A DNA stretch of 9,170 nucleotides. Origin: Thiomicrospira sp. UBA5634 (lineage in GTDB: Bacteria; Pseudomonadota; Gammaproteobacteria; Thiomicrospirales; Thiomicrospiraceae). Position numbers and translations under genes: made by a program. This document shows, in pieces, positions 1 to 6,093 of this stretch (position 1 is the first letter of the stretch; every line of letters begins with the position of its first letter). The notes beneath the pieces were generated by a model, which worked only from the letters and a program-made list of their open reading frames with translations, did no database searches and was not told where the DNA came from. The stretch covers positions 1 through 9,170 of the forward strand of contig DIJW01000206.1 in NCBI GenBank assembly GCA_002421475.1, read 5' to 3'.

Positions 1-808
1 TATCTGCCCATGGATCTTCTTCCATCTGCTTCAAGCCCAACGATACGCGATTACGTTCTTTGTCGAACTTCAATACTTTTACTTCAATCTCATCGCCAAC
101 TTGGACGATTTCTGAAGGATGGTTAACACGGCGCCATGCCATGTCAGTAATATGCAATAGACCATCTACGCCGCCCAAATCAATGAACGCACCGTAGTCG
201 GTAAGGTTCTTAACAATACCTTTAAGGGTTGAACCTTCTTCCATGTTAGACAATAGAGCTTCACGTTCTGCGCTGCTTTCTTGTTCGATGACCGCGCGGC
301 GTGATACCACAACGTTATTACGTTTACGGTCAATCTTAACCAACTTCAACTCGATTTCTTTGCCTTCAAGGAAGCCGAAATCACGGATAGGACGTGTGTC
401 AACCAACGAACCTGGCAAGAAGCCACGTACGCCTTCAACATCAACCGTCAAGCCACCTTTAACTTTGCCGGTAACCAAACCAATAACAGTTTCGTTTTTC
501 TCAACAGCCGTTTCAAGGCGATCCCATGTTTTCGCACGTTTTGCTTTTTCACGTGATAAACGTGTTTCACCAAAACCGTCTTCTAAAGACTCAAGACAAA
601 CCTCGACTTCATCACCGACGGCAACTTCTAAGACGCCGTTAGCATCTTCAAATTGCTTTCTAGGGATAGCTGATTCAGACTTCATGCCTGCATCAACCAT
701 AACGGTTTCTTTGTCGATGCCGACAACAGTACCAATAATTAAAGCACCGGTTTGAAAACGGTCGAGTTGAAGAGATTCTTCAAATAGCTGCGCAAAAGTT
801 TCATTCAT
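1..808 (-). CDS. rpsA: 30S ribosomal protein S1, N-terminal part (3' end outside the window)
   Basis: Ribosomal protein S1 binds mRNA on the 30S subunit and helps initiate messages that have weak Shine-Dalgarno sequences or structure. The first 269 codons are present. The protein opens [12 protein letters not shown], close to the E. coli S1 N-terminus that docks on ribosomal protein S2. Three S1 (OB-fold) domains follow at roughly residues 21-87, 105-171 and 192-260. The third contains [17 protein letters not shown] and [10 protein letters not shown], typical of S1 RNA-binding repeats, and the reading frame leaves the window at EEDPWAD. Domains 4-6 would lie beyond position 1. The ATG at 806-808 is chosen because it alone is in frame with this N-terminus; a second ATG at 802-804 is out of frame. 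The gene follows cmk, as in many Gammaproteobacteria. It has no evident Shine-Dalgarno sequence; see the leader entry. Identification is firm. Confidence 0.97.
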   Translation of the reverse strand, partial: MNETFAQLFEESLQLDRFQTGALIIGTVVGIDKETVMVDAGMKSESAIPRKQFEDANGVLEVAVGDEVEVCLESLEDGFGETRLSREKAKRAKTWDRLETAVEKNETVIGLVTGKVKGGLTVDVEGVRGFLPGSLVDTRPIRDFGFLEGKEIELKLVKIDRKRNNVVVSRRAVIEQESSAEREALLSNMEEGSTLKGIVKNLTDYGAFIDLGGVDGLLHITDMAWRRVNHPSEIVQVGDEIEVKVLKFDKERNRVSLGLKQMEEDPWAD

Positions 809-815
809 GAATGGA

Positions 816-862
816 ATACCAAATTAATTTACAAAACCGAAACCTGTACTAAATTGGGGTAT
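816..862 (-). promoter_or_regulatory. Imperfect hairpin directly upstream of the rpsA start
   Basis: On the minus strand ATACC (858-862) can pair with GGTAT (816-820). After a small internal loop, AATTTA (850-855) can pair with TAAATT (826-831). The stem ends 7 bases before the rpsA ATG, so it would hold the start codon in an adjacent single-stranded stretch. The pairing is AU-rich and its stability is not known. It is offered as the likely start-proximal hairpin of the S1 leader. Confidence 0.35.
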
Positions 863-889
863 GTAGTCAGTGTCGGGTCAGTTAGTCTA

Positions 890-912
890 GGTTGATTCCC
901 CAATAATCAACC
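890..912 (-). promoter_or_regulatory. Perfect 8-bp hairpin with G-rich loop in the rpsA leader
   Basis: On the minus strand GGTTGATT and AATCAACC form an uninterrupted 8-bp stem around the 7-base loop ATTGGGG. The hairpin begins just after the cmk stop codon and ends about 80 bases before the rpsA ATG. No T-run follows it on either strand, so it does not look like an intrinsic terminator. The exposed GGGG in the loop could act as a displaced ribosome-contact element, as proposed for the GA-rich loops of the E. coli rpsA leader. That function is inference. Confidence 0.6.
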
Positions 913-918
913 GATTTA

Positions 919-1578
919 TTACATTCCGCGTTTATACAGAATTTCTTTAGCTTTATCAAGGACTTGATCAATATTCAACTGACTTGTATCAATGACAATA
1001 GCATCATCCGCAGGTATTAATGGCGCAACAGCACGATTACGATCGCGCTCGTCACGTTCAATAATGTCTTGGGTAATTTGGTGCATATTAGCAGTAACAC
1101 CTTGATTTTTCAACTGGTTAACACGTCTTTCTGCACGAACTTCTGCGCTAGCGGTTAAAAATAACTTAAGTTGAGCTTGTGGAAACACTACTGTTCCCAT
1201 ATCGCGCCCATCCGCCACCAGGCCTGGTTGTTGCGCAAAGTCCTTCTGACGCTGCAATAATGCCGCTCTCACTTCAGGTATCGCTGCCACTTGCGAAGCT
1301 ATCGCCGCCACTTCTTCCGTGCGGATTAAACGGCTAATATCCTTCGTCTCAAACAGAACCTTACCGTCCGCAAAAACGACCGGCAATTTTTCAGCCAACG
1401 CCACCAGGCCTGGTAGGTCATAAAGTTCAATGCCTTTTTCGACCACACCATAAGCCAAGGTGCGGTAAATCGCCCCGCTATCTAAAAAATGAAAGCCGGT
1501 ATGTTGGCACAACAGTTGTGCCAATGTGCCCTTTCCGACACCGCTCGGCCCATCAACGGCAATAATTTTGACAGTCAT
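919..1578 (-). CDS. cmk: Cytidylate kinase
   Basis: Cytosolic (d)CMP kinase, which phosphorylates CMP and dCMP with ATP to supply CDP and dCDP. The 219-residue length is normal for the family. The P-loop GPSGVGKGT lies at residues 10-18. DSGAIYR (33-39) and the DGRDMGTVVFP motif (123-133) form the CMP-binding site, and RDERDRNRAVAPL (175-187) is the conserved arginine-rich lid. The ATG at 1576-1578 starts 5 bases after the aroA stop codon. Its strong AGGAGG Shine-Dalgarno sequence lies inside the aroA coding end, so the two genes are probably translationally coupled. The gene carries two exact copies of the palindrome ACCAGGCCTGGT, each encoding PGLVA (residues 56-60 and 118-122). Placement between aroA and rpsA is the usual gammaproteobacterial order. 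Confidence 0.97.
   Translation of the reverse strand: MTVKIIAVDGPSGVGKGTLAQLLCQHTGFHFLDSGAIYRTLAYGVVEKGIELYDLPGLVALAEKLPVVFADGKVLFETKDISRLIRTEEVAAIASQVAAIPEVRAALLQRQKDFAQQPGLVADGRDMGTVVFPQAQLKLFLTASAEVRAERRVNQLKNQGVTANMHQITQDIIERDERDRNRAVAPLIPADDAIVIDTSQLNIDQVLDKAKEILYKRGM
1217..1228. repeat. Palindromic repeat ACCAGGCCTGGT, copy 1 (in cmk)
   Basis: Exact 12-bp palindrome inside cmk, read as CCA-GGC-CTG-GT(G), Pro-Gly-Leu-Val. The 16-base string CGCCACCAGGCCTGGT on the plus strand is shared with copy 2. Confidence 0.75.
1403..1414. repeat. Palindromic repeat ACCAGGCCTGGT, copy 2 (in cmk)
   Basis: Second exact 12-bp copy in cmk, 186 bases from the first and in the same codon phase. It again encodes Pro-Gly-Leu-Val-Ala, at residues 56-60. 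Confidence 0.75.
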
Positions 1579-1583
1579 TAAAA

Positions 1584-2918
1584 TTACGCCTCCTCTGACC
1601 GTACATTCAATCCAACAGCGTTAGCCAACTCAATAAAACGCGGGAAAGACGTATTAACGTTAGCACAATCCTCTATTTGAATCGGTGCAACCGCGGTTAA
1701 ACCTGCCACCGTCATCGCCATCGAAATACGATGGTCGTGATGACTGATAATTTGGGCATTTTGTGCTGATTGCTTGCCGCCGTTAATAATCATGCCGTCT
1801 TCAGTCGGTTGAGCATCAATCCCAACCGCATGTAACGCATCGGCCATAACCTGAATTCGATCTGACTCTTTAACCCGCAACTCTTCCGCGCCGGTCAACA
1901 CTGTTTTACCTTGTGCAGCAGAGGCGGCAACAAACAATACCGGAAATTCATCAATTGCTAACGGCACTAAATGTTCAGGAATTTGAATACCTTTTAACGG
2001 TGCGTAGCGTACGTGAATATCGGCTACCGGCTCACCACCGACTTCGCGCTCATTTTCAAGCGTTAAATCCGCACCCATTAAACGTAAAATATCAATAATG
2101 CCGGTACGAGTCGGGTTAATACCAACGTGTTCAATCACCAAATCCGACCCTTTCGCAATCGACGCCGCCACCATATAAAACGCTGCCGACGAAATATCCG
2201 AAGGCACATCAATATGAGTTGCCGTTAGCTTACCGCCACCCTTCACCCGTACTTCAGTAGCAAGCTCATCCAGTTTAGTAACATTCACCTCATAACCAAA
2301 CCCGCGTAGCATGCGTTCAGTGTGATCACGTGTTGGTGCCGGCTCAACAACTCGTGTCTCACCTTCTGCGTACAAACCCGCCAAAATCACGCACGACTTA
2401 ACTTGAGCACTGGCCATTGGCAAAGTGTAATCAATCGCTTTGAGTGATGTCGCGCCATGAATATGCAACGGAGGCAAGCCTTTATCCGCGCTGTCAATTT
2501 TTGCGCCCATCAAAGTCAGCGGATCAATCACACGCTTCATCGGACGTTTACTTAATGATGCATCGCCGGTTAATTCGCAATCAAAACTTTGGCCGGCAAT
2601 AATGCCTGACAATAAACGCATTGATGTGCCGGAGTTGCCCATATTTAAAGGATGAGACGGTGCTTTTAAACCTTTTAAGCCAACACCTTGAATTGTTACC
2701 TTACCTTGGTGCGGCCCATCAATCTTGACCCCCATTGCTTGAAAAGCTTTAAGGGTTGCCAAGCTGTCTTCCCCTTCTAAAAAGCCGGTCACTGTTGTTG
2801 TGCCTTCAGCAATTGAGCCCAGCATAATGCTGCGATGAGAAATAGATTTGTCGCCAGGAACACGAATACGACCTTTTAAAGCGCCGCCGGGTTGAACAAT
2901 AAAACGAATATTTTTCAT
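1584..2918 (-). CDS. aroA: 3-phosphoshikimate 1-carboxyvinyltransferase (EPSP synthase), class II-type motifs
   Basis: Sixth step of the shikimate pathway: transfer of enolpyruvyl from phosphoenolpyruvate to shikimate-3-phosphate, giving EPSP. The 444-residue product has the phosphate-binding PGDKSISHRS (21-30), GNSGTSMRL (94-102), AIDEFPVL with the catalytic aspartate at about 323, LRVKESDR (347-354) and HHDHRISMA (393-401). It also carries all four motifs used to define class II EPSP synthases: GDKS, SAQVK (170-174), RDHTE (197-201) and NPTR (268-271). Class II enzymes are often tolerant of glyphosate. The glycine matching E. coli Gly96 is kept, so actual sensitivity cannot be read from the sequence. 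The gene follows tyrA after 48 AT-rich bases and is not fused to it. The ATG at 2916-2918 matches the family N-terminus (KNIRFIVQPGG) but has no clear Shine-Dalgarno sequence. Confidence 0.97.
   Translation of the reverse strand: MKNIRFIVQPGGALKGRIRVPGDKSISHRSIMLGSIAEGTTTVTGFLEGEDSLATLKAFQAMGVKIDGPHQGKVTIQGVGLKGLKAPSHPLNMGNSGTSMRLLSGIIAGQSFDCELTGDASLSKRPMKRVIDPLTLMGAKIDSADKGLPPLHIHGATSLKAIDYTLPMASAQVKSCVILAGLYAEGETRVVEPAPTRDHTERMLRGFGYEVNVTKLDELATEVRVKGGGKLTATHIDVPSDISSAAFYMVAASIAKGSDLVIEHVGINPTRTGIIDILRLMGADLTLENEREVGGEPVADIHVRYAPLKGIQIPEHLVPLAIDEFPVLFVAASAAQGKTVLTGAEELRVKESDRIQVMADALHAVGIDAQPTEDGMIINGGKQSAQNAQIISHHDHRISMAMTVAGLTAVAPIQIEDCANVNTSFPRFIELANAVGLNVRSEEA
1589..1594 (-). promoter_or_regulatory. 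Shine-Dalgarno sequence of cmk inside the 3' end of aroA
   Basis: The minus strand reads AGGAGG, 10 bases before the cmk ATG and immediately before the last aroA codons. It is the strongest ribosome-binding site in the window and fixes the cmk start. Its position within aroA implies that ribosomes finishing aroA can reinitiate at cmk. Confidence 0.8.
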
Positions 2919-2966
2919 AGAATTAACTAACTTTTTAAAATTGTTTGTAAGGTTTATTTAAACGCA

Positions 2967-3833
2967 TTATTTATTAACAATGTGTCTATCGCGTGCCGAT
3001 TTTGCTGCAGAAAATAAATCAAATAACGCAGGCGCATCTTGCTTTTCAATTAACTGGGTTAAACGTGTTAACTCAGTTTGGTATTCTTTTAACCATTTAA
3101 CAATCGCACTTGAATTATGCACAGCAATGTCTCGCCACATGGTGGCATCACTGGAAGCGATCCGCGTAAAATCGCGGAAACCGCCGGCAGTATATTGAAA
3201 TACATTACCTAACTCAGAATGTTCATTCAGCATATCCACCAATGCAAACGCCAACATATGCGGTAAGTGGCTAGTAGCGGCGAAAATTTCATCATGAAAC
3301 TGCGCAGTCATGACCGATACATTTGCGCCAACGGCTGACCATAAAGTTTGAACCAATTCAAGCGCTTGCGTATCAGTATGATCATTTGGCGTAAGGATAA
3401 CCCGATGGTTGACATACAAATCCGCTTCAACTGCTTCAACACCGCTTTTTTCACGCCCGGCAATCGGATGTCCCGGCACAAATAAACGCGGACAAAAACC
3501 TAATGTCTGGGTCACATCTGCGATTACGCTGCCTTTTGCGCTGCCAACATCGGTCACAATCGTGTGGTCAGCTAAATAAGGCTGCATTCGTGCATACAAC
3601 TCACCAATGACACCGATAGGTACCGATAAAACAACCAAATCTGCATCACTCACGGCTTTTGCCAAATCGATTTCAAAACGATCAATCACACCAAGCTCAA
3701 CCGCTTTATGTAAGTTTTCCACCCGATGACCAAAACCGACAACTTCCTCAACCAAGCCCAGTTGTTTGAGTTTTAATGCAAACGATCCGCCAATGAGGCC
3801 AACGCCGACAATGACTAAACGCTTAATTTTCAT
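2967..3833 (-). CDS. tyrA: Prephenate/arogenate (cyclohexadienyl) dehydrogenase
   Basis: Oxidative decarboxylation of prephenate to 4-hydroxyphenylpyruvate, or of arogenate to tyrosine. This is the committed tyrosine step. The 288-residue protein is the single-function TyrA type, with no chorismate mutase domain. A Rossmann fold starts with GVGLIGGS (10-17). Next come TDVGSAKGSV (94-103), PGHPIAGREKSG (120-131, likely catalytic His122), ATSHLPHMLAFAL (186-198) and FRDFTRIA (219-226, Arg224 probably binding the substrate carboxylate). After the second beta strand the sequence is VVGFGHRVEN, without the acidic residue usual in NAD-specific enzymes, so NADP use is possible. The start codon overlaps the hisC stop as ATGA and the Shine-Dalgarno sequence is weak, which suggests coupled translation. 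In Pseudomonas and Acinetobacter this gene is usually fused to aroA; here it is separate. Confidence 0.94.
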   Translation of the reverse strand: MKIKRLVIVGVGLIGGSFALKLKQLGLVEEVVGFGHRVENLHKAVELGVIDRFEIDLAKAVSDADLVVLSVPIGVIGELYARMQPYLADHTIVTDVGSAKGSVIADVTQTLGFCPRLFVPGHPIAGREKSGVEAVEADLYVNHRVILTPNDHTDTQALELVQTLWSAVGANVSVMTAQFHDEIFAATSHLPHMLAFALVDMLNEHSELGNVFQYTAGGFRDFTRIASSDATMWRDIAVHNSSAIVKWLKEYQTELTRLTQLIEKQDAPALFDLFSAAKSARDRHIVNK

Positions 3834-4933
3834 GCGTTATGCACTCGTTTTAATGCATCAATAAAATGTTGGTTTTCTTGCTCACTGCCGATTGATACGC
3901 GCAAAAATTCGGTTAAACCATAATTGGCTACCGGTCTGACAATCACGCCCTGCTGTAATAAACGTTGGTTCAAAGCCATGGCATCCTGACCAAATTGCAC
4001 ACACACAAAGTTGCCTTCAGACGGGATAAATGCAATATTCATCTGGGTTAACGTCTGACAAATCTGTTGTTTACCCGCGCAGTTTAAAGCTACTGTTTGT
4101 TGCAGAAAGTCTTGGTCTTTTAACGCCGTTGCAGCGGCCACTTGCGCTATATGATTAACATTAAACGGTGCACGTAACCGATTGATATACGAAATAATTT
4201 CTTCACTCGCAACCATATAACCAACACGCAGCGACGCCAAACCATAAGCTTTTGAAAACGTACGACTTAACACCAAATTTTGGTAACGGCTTAGGTAATC
4301 CATGCCATTGGCATAATCCGCGCGTTCTACATACTCCAAATAGGCTTCATCTAACACCACAATAACCTGCGGCGGAATTTTCGCCATAAAGGTTTCCCAC
4401 TGATCCCGACCAAACAAGGTACCGGTCGGGTTATTTGGGTTAGCCACATAAATAAGTTTGGTTTTAGTCGTGACCGCCGCACCCATTGCGTTCAAATCAT
4501 GACCAAAATCTTTTGCAGGCACTTCTACGAAATTAGCACCGACAATTTGCGCGGTAATCGGATACACCGCAAAACCATATTGCGAATAAATAATTTCATC
4601 GCCTGGCCCGGCAAATACACGGCCAATTAATTCCAACAATTCATTTGAACCATTGCCAACCGCAACTTGACTCATCGGAACAGATAAAAACTCACTTAGC
4701 ACTTGGCGTAAAAAGAACGCGTTGCCATCCGGATAACGTCCGATGTCTTTCAGTGCCTGCTCAATAGCGGCTAACACTTTTGGGCTTGCGCCTAATGGGT
4801 TTTCGTTCGAAGCCAATTTGCTGATATGCGTTAAGCCCAACTCGCGCTGTAATTCGCTAATAGGTTTGCCTGGTGTATAGGGTTGAATCTGCTGAATTTG
4901 TGGTTGAATCTGTTGATTAAACAAAGCGCTCAT
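3830..4933 (-). CDS. hisC: Histidinol-phosphate / aromatic amino acid aminotransferase
   Basis: Fold-type I PLP aminotransferase of 367 residues. Visible motifs are SNENPLG (42-48), GNGSNELLELI (93-103), NPNNPTG (165-171), LDEAYLE (194-200, Asp195 and Tyr198 contacting PLP), SRTFSKAYGLASLRVGY with Schiff-base lysine 228 and Arg236, and FLRVSIGS near the end, whose arginine probably binds the substrate carboxylate. The family is HisC. Placement between pheA and tyrA, away from other his genes, suggests that it transaminates phenylpyruvate and 4-hydroxyphenylpyruvate, alone or as well as imidazole-acetol phosphate. HisC of Bacillus subtilis is known to do both. The N-terminus carries a small QIQP-rich duplication. 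The start at 4931-4933 has only a weak GAG ahead of it. The 3' end overlaps tyrA by 4 bp. Family assignment is firm; substrate is inferred. Confidence 0.92.
   Translation of the reverse strand: MSALFNQQIQPQIQQIQPYTPGKPISELQRELGLTHISKLASNENPLGASPKVLAAIEQALKDIGRYPDGNAFFLRQVLSEFLSVPMSQVAVGNGSNELLELIGRVFAGPGDEIIYSQYGFAVYPITAQIVGANFVEVPAKDFGHDLNAMGAAVTTKTKLIYVANPNNPTGTLFGRDQWETFMAKIPPQVIVVLDEAYLEYVERADYANGMDYLSRYQNLVLSRTFSKAYGLASLRVGYMVASEEIISYINRLRAPFNVNHIAQVAAATALKDQDFLQQTVALNCAGKQQICQTLTQMNIAFIPSEGNFVCVQFGQDAMALNQRLLQQGVIVRPVANYGLTEFLRVSIGSEQENQHFIDALKRVHNA
4881..4916 (-). repeat. Short direct repeat in the 5' end of hisC (QIQP-rich duplication)
   Basis: On the plus strand ggttgaatctgctga (4881-4895) is followed 21 bases later by ggttgaatctgttga (4902-4916), one mismatch in 15. 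The period is seven codons and gives QQIQPQIQQIQP at the HisC N-terminus. It lies ahead of the conserved YTPGKP segment, in a part of the protein that varies between relatives. It looks like a small in-frame tandem duplication without obvious function. Confidence 0.7.
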
Positions 4934-4975
4934 GCGGAATTACTCAAGACTGGTTAGTAAATAGGGGTTAATCGC

Positions 4976-6082
4976 TTAATCAAGCGGTGATACAGGGTAA
5001 GAACCCAGCAATTTGAAGAACGAAGCGTGTTGCTTCACCTCTTCCAAAGCTTCAGCCACTCTCGGCTCTGATTGATGACCGGCAATATCAATAAAAAACA
5101 CATAATCCCATTTTTTATTGCTTGAAGGGCGTGACACAATTCGCGTCATACTAATGCTACGTTTAGCAAAACTCGACAAAATATCAAATAACGCACCAGC
5201 ACGATTCGGCATGGACAGCACCAAAGCCGTTTTATCCTCACCGCTTGGTGCAGGAAGCTCAGCACCCAGCACCCAAAACTTAGTGGTATTGTCACGCACA
5301 TCTTCAATATGCGATTTCAAGATGTTGAGTTCATATAACACCGCTGCCTGTTCAGACGCAATGGCCGCAAGCGAAGCATCAGACTGCGCCATTTTGGCTG
5401 CCAACGCATTGGAATCGACAGCTTCTAATGACACGCCCGGTAAATTGTTTTTTAGCCAAGTACGGCACTGGCCCAAAGCTTGCGCATGCGCCACCACTTT
5501 TTTCACCATCGTTAAATCCGTTGCTTTAGATAATAAACAATGATGAATGGCTAAATCGACTTCACCGGTAACTTGCAGGCGTGTTTGAATCAAATTATCT
5601 TGAGTGGCATTCACCACACCTTCAGTTGAGTTCTCAACCGGCACAATGCCATAGTTCGCCAGACCGGTTTCTACCGCTTTAAAAACATCTTCGATAGTTG
5701 ATACAGCATAAGGCTGCACAAACGAACCAAACTGTTTTAACGCCGCCGCATGGGTATAACTGCCTTCTGGCCCCAAATAAGCGACTTTCATCGGTTGCTC
5801 TAACGCCAAACAAGCCGACATAATTTCACGGAACAAACGCGCCATATCATTATCAGATAACACGCTATCATTGCGCGCTTTTACCGCACGCAACACCTGT
5901 GCTTCACGCTCTGGCCGATAAAAAACCGCATGGACTTGACCACCCTGGGTTTTAATGTCGGCTACTTTTTGCGCACAACGCGCACGTTGCGAAATTAGCT
6001 GTTGAATTTGTGCATCTATCGCATCAATTTCATTACGAATTTCGGTCAACTGCGCTTTTTCTTGATCCGCGTTTAAAGACAT
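4976..6082 (-). CDS. pheA: Bifunctional chorismate mutase / prephenate dehydratase (P-protein)
   Basis: Converts chorismate to prephenate and prephenate to phenylpyruvate, the committed route to phenylalanine. The 368-residue protein has three parts. An AroQ-type helical chorismate mutase lies at about residues 10-95 (IRNEIDAIDAQIQQLI, VFYRPEREAQVL). A prephenate dehydratase domain follows from about 98 to 275 (YLGPEGSYTH 102-111, VPVENSTEGVV 147-157, RDNTTKFWVLG 263-273 with the catalytic TKF). A C-terminal ACT domain runs from about 285 to 362. The ACT domain has GALF (296-299) and VSRP (316-319), matching the GAL and ESRP phenylalanine-binding motifs of the E. coli protein, so feedback inhibition by phenylalanine is expected. 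I see no attenuator or leader peptide before it. The start is 9 bases after serC, with an AAGGA Shine-Dalgarno sequence overlapping the serC stop. Confidence 0.97.
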   Translation of the reverse strand: MSLNADQEKAQLTEIRNEIDAIDAQIQQLISQRARCAQKVADIKTQGGQVHAVFYRPEREAQVLRAVKARNDSVLSDNDMARLFREIMSACLALEQPMKVAYLGPEGSYTHAAALKQFGSFVQPYAVSTIEDVFKAVETGLANYGIVPVENSTEGVVNATQDNLIQTRLQVTGEVDLAIHHCLLSKATDLTMVKKVVAHAQALGQCRTWLKNNLPGVSLEAVDSNALAAKMAQSDASLAAIASEQAAVLYELNILKSHIEDVRDNTTKFWVLGAELPAPSGEDKTALVLSMPNRAGALFDILSSFAKRSISMTRIVSRPSSNKKWDYVFFIDIAGHQSEPRVAEALEEVKQHASFFKLLGSYPVSPLD

Positions 6083-6088
6083 GCCAAA

Positions 6089-6093
6089 TCCTT
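6089..6093 (-). promoter_or_regulatory. Shine-Dalgarno sequence of pheA overlapping the serC stop codon
   Basis: The minus strand reads TAAGGA, so the serC stop TAA shares two bases with the AAGGA ribosome-binding site. Six bases separate it from the pheA ATG. This fixes the pheA start and supports termination-reinitiation coupling between serC and pheA. Confidence 0.75.

Larger units (their letters stand above)
809..918 (-). promoter_or_regulatory. rpsA leader / cmk-rpsA intergenic region, probable S1 autoregulatory translation initiation region
   Basis: This 110-base gap is the longest in the window. The bases just before the rpsA ATG read GGTATTCCATTC, with no GGAG-type Shine-Dalgarno sequence, although S1 is normally made at very high level. 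The region contains one perfect and one imperfect hairpin (listed separately) divided by an unpaired stretch. In E. coli the rpsA initiation region is known to lack a canonical Shine-Dalgarno sequence, to fold into successive hairpins with purine-rich loops, and to be repressed by excess S1. The same role here is inferred from gene identity and layout. A promoter for rpsA may lie here or inside cmk, but I see no convincing -35/-10 pair. Confidence 0.6.

Noticed and set aside
243..755. A 170-codon plus-strand open frame opposite rpsA
   Set aside because: It is antisense to well-conserved S1 domains, has low-complexity Ser/Thr/Lys/Pro composition and no ribosome-binding site. The minus-strand frame is clearly the real gene.
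863..889. Direct repeat of GTCAGT in the rpsA leader as an operator
   Set aside because: The repeats are six bases long with no symmetric pairing partner. Too short to distinguish from chance.
890..912. Intrinsic terminator after cmk
   Set aside because: The stem is perfect, but its composition is only moderately GC-rich and no T-run follows on the minus strand. A leader hairpin for rpsA fits better.
2919..2966. Sigma-70 promoter for aroA in the AT-rich gap
   Set aside because: Several TTG and AT-rich hexamers occur, but no -35/-10 pair has both good matches and 16-18 bp spacing, so I could not support a specific promoter.
5118..5543. A 141-codon plus-strand open frame opposite pheA
   Set aside because: Antisense to conserved prephenate dehydratase and ACT motifs, with no family resemblance or ribosome-binding site.
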